64,000 nt of DNA from Scylla paramamosain (Eukaryota; Arthropoda; Malacostraca; Decapoda; Portunidae). The notes under the pieces were generated by a model. That model ran no database searches. It saw only the letters and a list, made by a program, of their open reading frames with translations, and was not told the DNA's origin. The position numbers and the translations under genes were made by a program. The stretch covers positions 16,100,767-16,164,766 of the forward strand of contig NC_087171.1 in assembly GCF_035594125.1 (NCBI RefSeq), written 5' to 3'. Numbering within the stretch: position 1 is the first letter of the stretch; every line of letters begins with the position of its first letter. This document shows, one piece after another, positions 47,888-63,717 of the stretch.

Positions 47888-48186
47888 GGGTGTGGGGTGA
47901 ACCAAAACTTGTTGTGATATTGCTAGTTACAGATTTTCGAAGTATTCATAATTGATTGGTTCCTCAGCGTTGCCTCTTCTGTTTAATAAATAATAATAAC
48001 GAGCAGTGATGGCGAAGAAAGGAGTGATTTTGATTTGCCAGGCTTGATGGGATGTGGGTGAACCAAAACTTGTTGTGGTATTACTAGTTGTTATTTTTCG
48101 TTGTATCCATAATTGATTTGTTACTCAGCGTTGCGTTTCATGTGTAGTAGATAATAATAACACACAGTAATGGGGAAGAAAGGAGA
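47888..48186 (+). repeat. diverged tandem duplication, period 161 bp
   Basis: Copy 1 begins GGTGTGGGGTGAACCAAAAC and ends GAAGAAAGGAG (to about 48023). Copy 2 begins GATGTGGGTGAACCAAAAC (about 48051) and ends GGAAGAAAGGAG. Shared blocks include CATAATTGATT, CTCAGCGTTGC and ATAATAATAAC. Roughly four in five bases match, so it is older than the 32-bp repeat at 24334. Confidence 0.9.
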
Positions 48187-49070
<884 letters not shown>

Positions 49071-49309
49071 AATGTGCTGATCAGTAAACACATTTTTAGT
49101 ACTCTTGAAAAAAAAAGCAAATGGAACTGGACTATTCACTAGATAATTCCTTTCCAAATCTTCTAAATGTTTCCATTGCTCTACAGTATTTTATGTGTGG
49201 TAGTAGCAGCACACCAGCACCGCCAGCACCACCGACAGAAATTTTTCGTCATGATGCAAAATAACACAGTGTTATTGAAAATTCCAGTTTTGCTTGTCTA
49301 TCAATCATT

Positions 49310-49816
49310 TTAAAAGAAAACATAAAAATGAGAGAAAAATTTGGATGAGTTCACGGAATGGAATTTACATGTGGATACATCGGGATTCCAGACCATCCCC
49401 TCAATGACCAAGGCTTTGCCGGCCTCACCTTTTCCCTGGAGGACCACAAATGACGGCCACTCTCCTCCCCCAGGATACGTGCCGCAGTCCCAGTGGGTGG
49501 TGACATCGGTTTGTAGATGGCGATAAAAAAGAGACAACCAGGGACACTTATCAGGATGTCCCCAGCATGGCAGCACACCCAACACTGCATCCCACGCTGG
49601 GTTCACATCAGCCGCATTCCATCCGCCATGTTTTAATCCACTCTCATAGTAATTTTTCATGCAGGAATCAATATTTTTCATTACGATTTCTCCCTTTCCA
49701 TTAAAAAAAAAAAAAAATACAGAATTGGACTTGTCAGTTTTCCGCGCACCGTAACGTGTACTGCCAGTATTTGAATGTTCCTGTTTATTGTGGTTTCGCA
49801 TCATTTTAATGAACAA
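49310..49816 (-). CDS. unidentified 168-codon open frame, possible exon
   Basis: The part from about 49692 down to 49330 has a protein-like composition rich in Trp, Gly and Cys: GEIVMKNIDSCMKNYYESG, GGWNAADVNPAWDAVLGV, LPCWGHPDKCPWLSLFYRH, WDCGTYPGGGEWPSFVVLQG. A strong minus-strand donor (GGAAAAG|GTGAGG, cut at about 49429/49428) could end an exon there. The N-terminal third runs over an A/T tract and is unlikely to be real. The opposite strand is also open for 61 codons. No family recognised. Confidence 0.28.
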   Translation of the reverse strand: MFIKMMRNHNKQEHSNTGSTRYGARKTDKSNSVFFFFFNGKGEIVMKNIDSCMKNYYESGLKHGGWNAADVNPAWDAVLGVLPCWGHPDKCPWLSLFYRHLQTDVTTHWDCGTYPGGGEWPSFVVLQGKGEAGKALVIEGMVWNPDVSTCKFHSVNSSKFFSHFYVFF

Positions 49817-50832
49817 CTTGAATTGTGTACCGAGTCAGTGCTAATTGGTTTTCATTCCACGATGAAAGATATAACGTAAACATGATAAGAACATCCGATC
49901 TGCAGAAATGTGTGATGTATTGCCCGGTACTACGAAAAGTTACTGATTTTTGTACTCCTCTTTGTACAAAATGAGTATTGAATGTATTTATAGTTACTTA
50001 CATGACCTTGCTGTTTTTGGTGCTGCCGAGGCCTGGACCAGGTTGCTGCACTGAACTTGAGACGAAAAAATAAATCAGTACACTTATTTCTTCAGTATTC
50101 ACGAAATTGATATATTCATACGTTTTAATGATTCCTGGTATAGCTTTACAACAAGCACAGAAATATATACTTTCAAATCATATACTTTCCTCTGTGTAGA
50201 TGTTATCATGATAATAATGCTGCTGTTGCTGATGTTGTTCTTGTTGCCGCTGCAGCTGCTAAAGGTGATGATGCAGTAAATATTTAAACACATTAAGGCG
50301 ACAGTTGCGACAAGAGGATACGTCTCTTCCTTCCTCTCCCCTCGAGATCCAAACCGAGAAAATTGTGGCGGTGCGGAGAAAGGAGTGGAGGAGACACTCG
50401 TTAATGATACAGTGGTGGGAAAGGAGAGTTGTAATGGAGTTCGGGGAGAGGAAGAAAGTGTGTGGAGTGGTTAAGTGCCTGCAATGCTCTGCCACCCCGC
50501 GTCCCGTTAGTCTCCAGGCAGCTCCGTTAAATCAAACAGTTTAATCTGAGCAAAGGGAGGAGACTAAATAGAAAATGGAGTTTGCAATTATTCATGACTT
50601 CATGAGAAAGATAAATTCGATAGGAGGGAGGCAAGGGATGAACCGAACTGCTGCACTCCAGGCACACTGCTAAGAGATAACGAATGTAGATAAAGGGCTC
50701 TTTTTGGGGCGCCATTAGATGAAAAAAATATTTAGTAACATAGAATCAGTGGAGTAGTAAAACGTAGAATAAATATGAACGGAAAAATAAGCGTAAAGTA
50801 ATGAGACTGAGGTGTGAAGTGTGCCGTCAGAC
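49817..50832. other. unique sequence, no gene seen
   Basis: A short GTT/GCT trinucleotide patch lies at about 50217-50260. Confidence 0.45.
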
Positions 50833-50835
50833 ACC

Positions 50836-50879
<44 letters not shown>
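50833..50879 (+). repeat. (ACC)n-(AAC)n microsatellite
   Basis: Six ACC units switch directly to about nine AAC units. Confidence 0.96.
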
Positions 50880-50881
<2 letters not shown>

Positions 50882-50895
50882 TTACTGTTAATCAA

Positions 50896-50920
50896 CGTGC
50901 GTACGTGCATGCGTGCGTGC

Positions 50921-50982
<62 letters not shown>
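50896..50982 (+). repeat. (GCGT)n-(GT)n alternating purine-pyrimidine tract
   Basis: CGTACGTGCATGCGT (50900-50914) leads through (GCGT)3-4 into pure GT. The strict purine-pyrimidine alternation with CpG steps favours Z-DNA. Confidence 0.96.
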
Positions 50983-50984
<2 letters not shown>

Positions 50985-53396
50985 AAATTAGTGAATTAAT
51001 TAATCGGATAGAATTACCGGAGCTGTCGAGTCACTGAGTGCATCGTGTTCAAAAAAGAGTTGATGTGTTTGAAATGAGGCACTAACTATTTCTTCTATGT
51101 GGGCGGTGCAGAAAAAAAAAAAAATCACATCCATACACTAATACCTGTAACGGTAATTAAAACAATGTCAGTCAATTTTTTACTGTACCCTTTGGCAACA
51201 ACCTGTCTGACGCCAATGTTGACGAAGAAAGCATATTCATAAACGAGATTCCGATAAGTTAGGCTTATAGGTCGGCGAGGCAGCTCATGTGTCTCACCTC
51301 ACACTGTCCAGGCAGGTGAGGAACGAACAAGCTGAAAATGTGAAATTTAAATTGAATCGGGCTTGGTTTCACTGTACATCTTCATCGGCAGCTACTCAAT
51401 TACCTTAGACAAATCATATATACGTGGGGGTTTACTTTGATATTAGTTACTATCGATATCATTGTCACGTGGTACAAAAATAAAAGATTCACTGATTCAT
51501 GGAACATAGAACAAACTCAAGTTAACCCTATTGAAGTTGCTATTCCAGAAGAAAAGAATGAACGTGGCAAGGTCATGTCGTACTCACAGCTGAAAATACA
51601 TGGGCGGGTATTTGAGTGATAGAAAGATGACCCGAGGAAAGAAACCAGAGCAAGGAAAAACAAAGAACAACATGAAGCGGCAGCATGATGCAATTTGCTG
51701 GAATGAACTGTGATAGACGAGCAGCCTTCAGGGAAACGCGAGAAGAGGTGTCAGAGGGCCTACTCGTGCAGGGAACCAGCTGTAGAAAAAAAGCAAATAA
51801 AAACATCAGTCCTTCGTATTTTTTTTTTCTTTTTTTCTTCGCCATTTGATGTCCTGAGACCGTAACAGGCTGCGTCAGTAAAGAACGTCTCACACACAAG
51901 TAATATTATTCACTTGAGGTAATTATTCTAGCGATGCACTTACCGATCATTAATTTCCACGTCTTCTGTCAGAAAGATTAATTTACATAATTATGCACGC
52001 ACGCAGGTCATGTTTCACTAATGAAGCACCAATAGACTGACGAGTGAAATCTTTACAGTATGCTTTTGTGTCTATGATGTTTAATTATAACCATTACAGT
52101 AATTACAAGTATAAAATCCCATAACTTCAAAAGACACGGTAAACATTACAGAATACTGAGGAAAAACTGAAAGCTGCTAATTATTTTTTTTTAAGTCCGG
52201 AGGAGCCGCCGGCCACTGCCACAATGAGGATTTTGCTTCATTTACTATCCCACACCACAGTTAACTATTTGTAGTCAGTGTGTGTGTGTGTGTGTTGGGG
52301 GAGAAGAGAGGAACATCCATGCTCACTCTACTTATAAGTAATGTATAAAACTAACAAGTTTATAGATAATATAAGCATCTATTTCTTTTTACAAGTACAA
52401 AAAAAAAAAAAAAAAGAGGAAGATAACGTATGGATACCTATTTCTCTTATATGGAGTGAGAGGGAATTGTGTTTTGAAGAATTTTAGTGTGTGCCATACA
52501 CAGAAAACATCACATGCAAATTTGACTGAATTCGATTCCATCAGCATGAGTGACGCACGGGCGTGATGGCGAACCTTGTCTATTGCGACGAGAACATGGA
52601 CATTTTTTTTTTTCTTTCGTTTTCGTTATTCATCAGGTCTCAAAATCCACTTGATGAGGCTGTCCTTGAGACACTGGGAACGGAGAAGAGATGTAATAAG
52701 GCATAAGAGATTCATTATACTCGTACTTTCACGTCTATGTCCAGGCACAGACATTACTGGTGTTTTAATATTACGTGTCCTACATACAGAAAAATAAACA
52801 AATGAATAACTAATGCATAGGCTACATTACATGTTATTTTATATCAACCATTAACAGACTGAAAGCATTTTATAATTTACTTTACTGAAAAAACACTGGT
52901 CACTTTGAATGAAGTTTGCCTCTTTCATTCAGTGGCGGTACGTATACTAAGCAATGATATGTATATTGTGGTACACAGTGATAGTTACCTTTGCGTTTGC
53001 TAGTTCCGGTAGTTTACGATTGTATCACGGCTCTTACGTCAAGGTCATTGCATAAAGGTAAATAAAAAAAAAGAGAAGAGATAATAGAAAAAAAAACCAG
53101 GAAGATATCACAGAAATCGCGGCAACACAAGTGCTCTTACTGAAAGGACTCCTAATCTTTGGTCTCGTTCACAAAATAACTTGCCAATTTCCCTTCATTA
53201 CAAAATCCTAGTGATCCTTTTACCAGTGCGGTGTCTGAAGTAATGTGACCTTTACATACGCGGCCTTATCTTTACTCCTCCCTTGCACGTAATCCCGACT
53301 CTTGGATGGGCTCTGTAATTTCTAATGTCTGGAAATTTACGTGATACTCTTTTCTTTGGTCATAATGAGAGTATGAATTCGTGATGAAGCAGGTAT
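50983..53396. other. unique AT-rich sequence with weak open frames
   Basis: A 60-codon plus-strand frame (51437-51619) contains PIEVAIPEEKNERGKVMSYS and is not repetitive, but has no splice support. A or T runs lie at 51112-51124, 52188-52197, 52399-52417 and 52601-52613. A short TG run lies at 52278-52295. Confidence 0.45.
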
Positions 53397-54108
<712 letters not shown>

Positions 54109-54188
54109 CTCCTCCTCCTCCTCCTCCTCCTCCTCCTCCTCCTCCTCCTCCTCCTCCTCCTCCTCCTCCTCCTCTTCCTCCTCCTCCA
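54109..54188 (+). repeat. (CTC)n microsatellite
   Basis: About 26 units, one TTC variant. Confidence 0.97.
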
Positions 54189-54348
54189 CCTTCCTCACTT
54201 TCACGCCTTCTCTCCACCCTTCTGGGTATCACGAGACAGTATTTAGATTTCATCTTCCATAATTTCCCGCCACACTTTCCATCCCGCTGCTCTCCTTGTG
54301 TCCATCCACGCTCAGGTGCATCACTAAGGGACAGCGAGAGACACACAT

Positions 54349-54350
<2 letters not shown>

Positions 54351-54408
<58 letters not shown>
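54351..54408 (+). repeat. (AC)n microsatellite
   Basis: Short ACACACATAA lead, then pure AC. Confidence 0.97.
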
Positions 54409-54410
<2 letters not shown>

Positions 54411-54456
54411 TATAACTGCTGCTGGAGGTGTGACGCGGTGTACTACGATAGCTATG

Positions 54457-54636
54457 TCATTGATCACTTGAGCTTGCCGTGTCCATCCTCCAGAATTCAT
54501 GTTGTTCCTGTCTCGGGAGGTAAAAGCTCAATATTCCCTCCGCGGCCTGCCTGGTGAGTAGCTGGCCTGAAGGAACAACCTCCCCCCACAACATCTCCCC
54601 CTGAACATCCTGAACAACACCTCCCCCCTGAACATC
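54457..54636 (-). CDS. candidate terminal coding exon, unidentified
   Basis: On the minus strand a good acceptor (TGCCTTTCTTCAATGTGCAG) precedes a phase-0 frame of 59 codons to TGA at 54457-54459. It begins DVQGGGVVQDVQGEM, where DVQG(G) is repeated because the DNA holds two 23-24-nt units, and continues VPSGQLLTRQAAEGILSFYL and PRQEQHEFWRMDTASSSDQ. The non-repetitive part looks like ordinary protein, with an amphipathic, mixed-charge composition. No domain recognised; upstream exons, at higher coordinates, were not found. Confidence 0.3.
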   Translation of the reverse strand, partial: DVQGGGVVQDVQGEMLWGEVVPSGQLLTRQAAEGILSFYLPRQEQHEFWRMDTASSSDQ

Positions 54637-54639
54637 CTG
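54574..54639 (+). repeat. 26-27-bp minisatellite, about 2.5 copies
   Basis: Units AACATCTCCCCCTGAACATC.. at 54590-54612 and AACACCTCCCCCCTGAACAT.. at 54616-54639, with a partial unit before. The length differs by one base between units, which would shift a reading frame. Confidence 0.85.
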
Positions 54640-55348
54640 CACATTGAAGAAAGGCACGCGTAAACCCTTGATAGTATATACTTAATACACTACTAAACTA
54701 TAATATCAGATACGTACTCACTGACTCATTGTGTTTATTCAAGAGCCTGTGGGGACGTAGTGTTACTGATGTGCGTCTATTTTGGAAGAAATATTAATCA
54801 CGTTTCGTTGGATAATATTAGAGGCAATATAATATGAGGCATTAGCTATTGTAATTCAATGCCTATTTTTGATGTAGACACGTCAGTCATTCTGGACGAG
54901 TGGCGGGGACAAATCTTTCCTGATCTATGGTCATATATTTCATTAGTTTATTTTATGAAGAAATTATTGCTTCCAACATATGACTAATGGAAACATTACG
55001 TCATTACTACTGCAACATTGGCCATTACATATTATACTCGTCCCGCCAAATGTAACAGATACTTATTATGAAGATAGACTACCAAAACCTTGAGTACAAC
55101 AACACATTATTTAATTCCAATGAAGTATACCACTAATTATAATGAGGAAAACTATGTTCACTTTGAGAATTATAGGCAGAGACCAGAAACACTCACGGCA
55201 CTGTTTTGGTCGCTGCACCTGCGTTTTAGCACCGTAGTGGGGAAAAGTGTCATTGTTTTAATTTACGTGTGTTTATCATGAGCGGGAATACAATGACGTA
55301 TTGTGAATATGATGAGACAATTGGGACTGCTAGTGTGTGTGTGTGTAC

Positions 55349-55352
<4 letters not shown>
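54640..55352. other. unique AT-rich sequence, no gene seen
   Basis: Nothing recognised. Confidence 0.5.

Positions 55353-55422
<70 letters not shown>
55353..55422 (+). repeat. (GA)n microsatellite
   Basis: 70 bp pure, followed by GACAGA-type degenerate units to about 55490. Confidence 0.98.
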
Positions 55423-55426
<4 letters not shown>

Positions 55427-57083
55427 GACAAAGTTGTATGGACAGATAGAGACTGACAGAGACACACAGACAGACAACCAGACAGACAGAGCTATTCAGA
55501 GTTACAAACGAGATTGAATGTCAGGTTTTTTATGGAGGACCCTTGCTTATCAAAGGGCATCCGGTGTATATTGTGGCTCCATACAAGTCTAATGGTGTTT
55601 TCATTGCGTCAACACTTTTTCAGCCCTGTTTCGGTCATTGAAACTACAAGGATGCATCCAGCGCCACTTCCTGCGAGCTGTATGTGAAACCAAACGTCTG
55701 AATTTTGTTTTTTTTAATTACTATTTTGTAAATGGTATATATTTTTTTTTCCAGACATGCAAACAATTTACTTTTTGCACACAATAATGAAAACATTTGT
55801 TGTATGAAGGTAATTTTAAAACATCATGATATTCAAAACTATTTTCTTATACTCGCTTATCTCTAAAGCAGAACACTTGGTCACTTCGTGTCTGACCAGC
55901 CTTTGCCTCACTAAGTGGTCACGAGGTGTGGGTGATAGATATTACTTCTGGTTCTAGTGAACAACACCTATTTTGGTTCTTAGACTTATTAATTTCAATT
56001 AAGAGAATTTTCTTTGAACAGGAAGTATGTAATGCGGGACGCGAATGCTCGATTAAAGGTCCTTGATTAGAGGTCTGTGCTTTGTCCTCTGTAATTCAGA
56101 CGTTACTGATGATCTCATTTTATTTCTAGGTCCTGGTAACCAATAACCTCGGTATCAATGAATTCGCTCCCAGTTAACATGCAACCTGATGAAGGAAGAT
56201 TTTGAATTTTCGTCATGTGACAAAGTGTATATTTTTTCTATAGAACTTAAGATTTCATGGCCACGTTACAATTTCAGGGAGACGGCAACAATTTCATTTT
56301 TTTTTCTGGTATTGTGGTTAGTTATGTGCATGTCTGAAAAAAAAAAAAGACAGTTATGTTTTCCTGTCTTTACCTTCCGTGCTAAGAAGTAGTGTTGGTG
56401 GTAGAATTTATCAGTGTTTAATAGTTTGTAAATGAAATTATTTAGTTAAACATAGAAAGTTACTAACTCCTTCATGTAATCATTTGATTTTTTTTTCCTT
56501 TCGATAATGTTGGAGGGCAGTCCTAGAAACGTTTTACGGGGGACTCGTTTTTCCCTGCTTTGTTTAATGCCTTGTGTCTCAGTAATGGAAGTTTGACACT
56601 TTCAAAGCAAAAAATGCGAGACTCCTTCATGCAGCAGAACCAGCCCAATGGTGTACTGAACCTGACATTTCCTAATCCTGGAATTTGTACTCTTACTATC
56701 AAACTTAATTCAGTTACCAAATAAAGGTGTGAGTACGATTATATGAAATATTTTTAGCATTGCAAAACAAGTTCAATTATTCTCTCTAAACAACAACAAA
56801 CGAACAAATCAGTAGATTGCTGTGATAGAAGAAAAAATTCCCTTGACGTTTATTTTCATTAATTCGCAATACACGTTAATTCCCCGGAAGAAATAAATTG
56901 GCCCATGTTTGATTTAGTTGTCAAAGTAGCTTTATTTGTTGCATCCCCAGTATTTCCACGGCTGAGGGAAAAGTCCACCTTTTACATTGTCCGAAACATC
57001 AATTAAGTCAATGAAAATTTCATCCTCCCTTCAATTGTGTCAAAACTCAACATGTTTCCATTGAACTCAGCCCTGTGAATCCC
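55423..57083. other. unique AT-rich sequence, no gene seen
   Basis: T/A runs at about 55741-55750, 56297-56306 and 56336-56348. A 65-codon minus-strand frame (56523-56720) is non-repetitive but unsupported. Confidence 0.5.

Positions 57084-57870
<787 letters not shown>

Positions 57871-57950
<80 letters not shown>
57871..57950 (+). repeat. (CT)n microsatellite
   Basis: 80 bp pure. Confidence 0.98.
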
Positions 57951-57954
<4 letters not shown>

Positions 57955-57997
57955 GAAATAAAAGAAATTAAAAATAAAAATAAAACAGAAGTAGTAG

Positions 57998-58048
57998 CAA
58001 CAACAACGTTACTACTACTACTACTACTACTATGACCACTACAACCAT

Positions 58049-58101
<53 letters not shown>

Positions 58102-58154
58102 TTACTACCACCACCACCACCACCACCACCACCACCACCACCACCACCACCACC

Positions 58155-58192
<38 letters not shown>

Positions 58193-58222
58193 AACTACTA
58201 CTACTACTATTACTACCACCAT
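57998..58222 (+). repeat. multi-phase (CTA)n/(ACC)n/(AAC)n/(CTA)n block
   Basis: About 225 bp of trinucleotides: CTA, a degenerate ACC/ACA bridge, CTA, ACC (58106-58156), AAC (to about 58190), CTA again. The junction ACTATTACTACCACCA occurs twice (near 58097 and 58205). Confidence 0.97.
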
Positions 58223-58281
58223 CACTTCATGCCCGTCTGTCCTATGTATTCCCCACTCCCTGTGTTTTTGTCGTCCTTCAG

Positions 58282-58424
58282 GGATCGCTGCTTTTGATGA
58301 CGTTACCGCCGAACCCTGTTTTTGTCCTTCATTCCTTGATCAAAAAGCCGCCACGCTGAAAGAAGCCATCTCGCTTTCCTTCCGCCGCTGCTCATCAAAC
58401 AGCAAGAGTGGGGGAAAAAAATGA
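58282..58424 (+). CDS. candidate terminal exon, unidentified
   Basis: A good acceptor (TGTTTTTGTCGTCCTTCAG) precedes 58282. The open frame of 46 codons reads IAAFDDVTAEPCFCPSFL and KAATLKEAISLSFRRCSS then ends in a Lys/Gly-rich tail at TGA (58422-58424). An AATAAA at 58718-58723 could serve as its polyadenylation signal. The frame is continuous upstream with a threonine-coding microsatellite, which is not expected to be part of it. Confidence 0.22.
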
Positions 58425-59227
58425 ATGAGTGCTTCCTGTGAGCGTCTTATCGGCTGAAAATCTCACCATTTTAAAAGTAAACAGGATGATTATTTTCTCA
58501 CTTTCTAAGAGATGGATGCAATGTAGAATTTTTTGCTTCATATTTATCGTGTGATTTTTTTTTTTTCTCATCCAACAGCGTTTTGTCGGACGTACTCGTA
58601 GAATACCGGTGAAAATAATTCGTTGAGTGTTGGATCTGAGGTTCCCGGAAGTGTTGTCAGTGGTGCAGTGTTGTGAAAAACAATGGAACTTCATGGAGGT
58701 GTTTGCTTTTGTGAAGTAATAAAAGATTTTGTGGATTGATGTTTTTATTCTTTTGATATAAAATACTGTGTACTCCTAATAATAAGGATAATTATAATAG
58801 ACAAGGACATGTGTTTAGAGTTTTCAGACATGATTTCCTTAAGACTTTCAGTAAAGAAAAAGACAGGGACGTATAATTACTTGATATAATTGTGGAGAGG
58901 CCATTGTCAGAGTGAGACAGCATTTTTATCATGTTTTTTTCATACTGATCAAAATTTTTAGATCTCAGGCGCACCATAGTTTTCATTATCATTGTTATTA
59001 TTTTATATTTTAGGCGCAGCAAAAGCGGAGTGAAGAAAGCTAGCCTTAGGTGCACGATGGCTGAAAATAGAAAGAAAAGAAACGTAGCTGGCTGTAGATT
59101 TCCATCAGCTAAAATATGCATCCCGTAAAAACGTTCTATGACAATGCTGGCTTTTATTAAATTTCTCGGAATTAGCAATGTGAATTTGAAAACAGTTTCG
59201 CTTTTTCTCTTCTGCCACACTAGTCAG

Positions 59228-59229
<2 letters not shown>
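58425..59229. other. unique AT-rich sequence, no gene seen
   Basis: TACTCGTA at 58593-58600. A 142-codon minus-strand frame (58792-59220) is AT-composition-driven and unsupported. Confidence 0.45.

Positions 59230-59312
<83 letters not shown>
59230..59312 (+). repeat. (GA)n microsatellite
   Basis: 83 bp pure. Confidence 0.98.
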
Positions 59313-59319
<7 letters not shown>

Positions 59320-59439
59320 TGGAGAAGGATAAGGACGTTTCAGCGGTTGCCTGAATCCTCTTGACACATTGTGACGTGGGCAAGAATACATTGCCCTCGT
59401 TACTATCCTCCCTTGGACATAAACCAGTGTTGTGTCCCC

Positions 59440-59540
59440 TCCCTCCCTATCTCCTTCCCTCCCTCCTTCCCTCCTTCCCTCCTTCCTCCGTTTCCTTTTT
59501 CAGTCCTCATCCTTTTTCCGTCCCTCCCTCCCCCCGTGTT
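59440..59540 (+). repeat. (CCCTT)n-like polypyrimidine stretch
   Basis: Irregular CCCT/CCTT units on an all-pyrimidine strand. Confidence 0.8.
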
Positions 59541-59577
59541 AGAGAAAACGAGATACAATATTCTGATCCGTGTTTTA

Positions 59578-59736
<159 letters not shown>

Positions 59737-59760
59737 CAGCATTATACAGCCAAATGGCAA

Positions 59761-59786
59761 CAACTACTATTACAACAACAACAATA

Positions 59787-59878
<92 letters not shown>
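59761..59878 (+). repeat. (CTA)n microsatellite
   Basis: Short AAC lead, then about 30 pure CTA/ACT units. Confidence 0.98.
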
Positions 59879-60338
59879 ACTATTACATCTACAAATACCA
59901 CTACCACTATTGCTAATGTCTCCGTCACCTTCCTTGTCTTCATTCCCTGACTTCATACACCAGCCAGTGACCGCCACACCTTGAACGATCCTCCCCTGAA
60001 CCTGTGAACCCTCCTCCTTTACCCTCCCACCCAACACTCCATCTACAACGTACTTTCCTCAAACTGATGTCTTTCCTTGTCATTTCCTTCCTAACTTGGT
60101 GCGCTGCTCATTTCCTTCCCTTCTCTCTTCTCCCTCCCACGCTCCCTCTCTCTCTTCCTTCACCGCAGCTCCTTTCCATAATAGCATCGTCCCCGAGACC
60201 CGCCCTGAGTCGTGTTGGCATTTTTCTGTGCCTCTATTTGTTTCCCCTCCGGGTCGGGCAGGCAAGAGTCACAGTTTTGTTGGATGCCGTGCAAAGGTGC
60301 AAAATTCATATATATATTTTTTTTTTGCTTGTATTAAT
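59879..60338. other. unique pyrimidine-rich sequence
   Basis: Open plus-strand frame is Leu/Pro/Ser-rich from composition. Nothing recognised. Confidence 0.45.
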
Positions 60339-60477
60339 GGACTCACGCCAAGAAGTGGATAAAATAAACACGATACTTGCTGAGCAGGAAGTAGAAGAAG
60401 GTAATGGTGCTTGGACGGGAAAAGGTCATCCAGAATTGCCGAGAACTAGTGTTGAGTGTAAACGTCGAAGGTGTTGA
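60339..60477 (+). CDS. short open frame, possible first exon
   Basis: ATG at 60339 opens MDSRQEVDKINTILAEQEVE, a charged, helix-prone stretch, and the frame continues to TGA after KRRRC. An internal donor-like GAAGAAG|GTAATG (about 60401) could end a coding exon after EEVE-type residues. Codon use is unlike the surrounding repeats. No family recognised. Confidence 0.18.
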
Positions 60478-61872
<1,395 letters not shown>

Positions 61873-62070
61873 GACAAATTACCTTGCAACAATTCGTAGG
61901 TTAGTCATGTAATTTCACTCATTTTTTGGACGTAATTAATGGAATACCTTTGTGTTTTCAGAGCTTATCAAGAGGCCAAAAGTTTTATTTAACAGAGGGA
62001 CAGTCTTACACCGCTATTATCTCTCACATTCTCGTAAATGAAGAGTGATTAAGCTTAATTTTTTTTGACT

Positions 62071-62074
<4 letters not shown>

Positions 62075-62156
<82 letters not shown>
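62075..62156 (+). repeat. (CT)n microsatellite
   Basis: 82 bp pure. It is complementary to the GA array 205 bp upstream. Confidence 0.98.
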
Positions 62157-62158
<2 letters not shown>

Positions 62159-62262
62159 AAGGCAGTATTCAGTTCAGTATTCCGCTCTAACAGTCAGCCA
62201 TTCCCCTCATCAGTAACACCTACATAATCTCGCGTCAAGATGAACCCCTCACCTCGCCTCGC

Positions 62263-62265
<3 letters not shown>

Positions 62266-62296
<31 letters not shown>
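62266..62296 (+). repeat. short (CT)n microsatellite
   Basis: 31 bp pure. Confidence 0.96.
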
Positions 62297-62910
<614 letters not shown>

Positions 62911-63050
62911 CTGCCACTGTCACGAGCTCCTCTTTTTATTCCCTTTATTTCTTCCTTTTTTTAATGTGTGTGTGAGAGGCACAGAGAAGTTTTCGTATTT
63001 CCTGACGTGATGTTGAGCTACCGTTGATAGCAAGCACACGTGTGGGTGTT

Positions 63051-63060
63051 TAGTGTGTGT

Positions 63061-63108
<48 letters not shown>
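63051..63108 (+). repeat. (GT)n microsatellite
   Basis: One GGG break at about 63060, otherwise pure. Confidence 0.97.
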
Positions 63109-63111
<3 letters not shown>

Positions 63112-63677
63112 ATACGTGCTTTTGATAGATGTGAGGGTGTTCAATAAGTGTATGTGTGTGTGTGTGTGATGAGAAGGTGGACATGGTGGCTGGGGGAAAT
63201 CACAATGGCATGCAGTGATGATTAATTGAACAGCTCATGGTTCACCGCGAGTTGGTTCACAGATAAGCCGCAGGTTGTTTATGCCTCACGATTACTTACT
63301 GAAATAAATGCACCAGTATGAATGCGGAATATGATATGACTGGCGCACACCATAGCCGGCCATTTAGTCTCACTCATGCACGGGTGGATATCTGGGTGGT
63401 TCTCTAGCGCCGGGGACGTGCAGTGATCTGGTTGTCACGGTTACCATTGTATTAAAAGAAAGGAATGTCTGCCGTGATAAATTACATGAGTGCCCTATAA
63501 ATGTGATGCATAACTGCCTGATCCGGAAAGTGATAATATATACACGCGGGATTTGAGCAGGATGGAGAGCGACTGTGTGCAAGGGAAGAGTGTAAAGAAA
63601 TTGAGTTAAAGGTGTTGAATGGAAAAGAAAGTGAAATCCAGGAAACAGGCACGTGGGTTGATGGTGATGGAAACTCT
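63109..63677. other. unique sequence, no gene seen
   Basis: Nothing recognised. Minus-strand frames here are open for about 100 codons without support. Confidence 0.45.
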
Positions 63678-63717
63678 GCCACATCAGTCATTCCTTTAGA
63701 AAGGTGACTGATGCGGC
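63678..63717. other. 40-nt imperfect hairpin
   Basis: GCCACATCAGTCA (63678-63690) pairs with TGACTGATGCGGC (63705-63717) at 12 of 13 positions. Inside, CCTTT and AAAGG (63693-63697, 63700-63704) pair further after a TT bulge. It is a near-complete palindrome around two central bases. It is too short for a typical microRNA precursor. Confidence 0.75.

Noticed and set aside
52228..52280. ATGAGGATTTTGCTTCATTT, signal-peptide-like short frame
   Set aside because: Good start context but stops after 16 codons and has no donor site.
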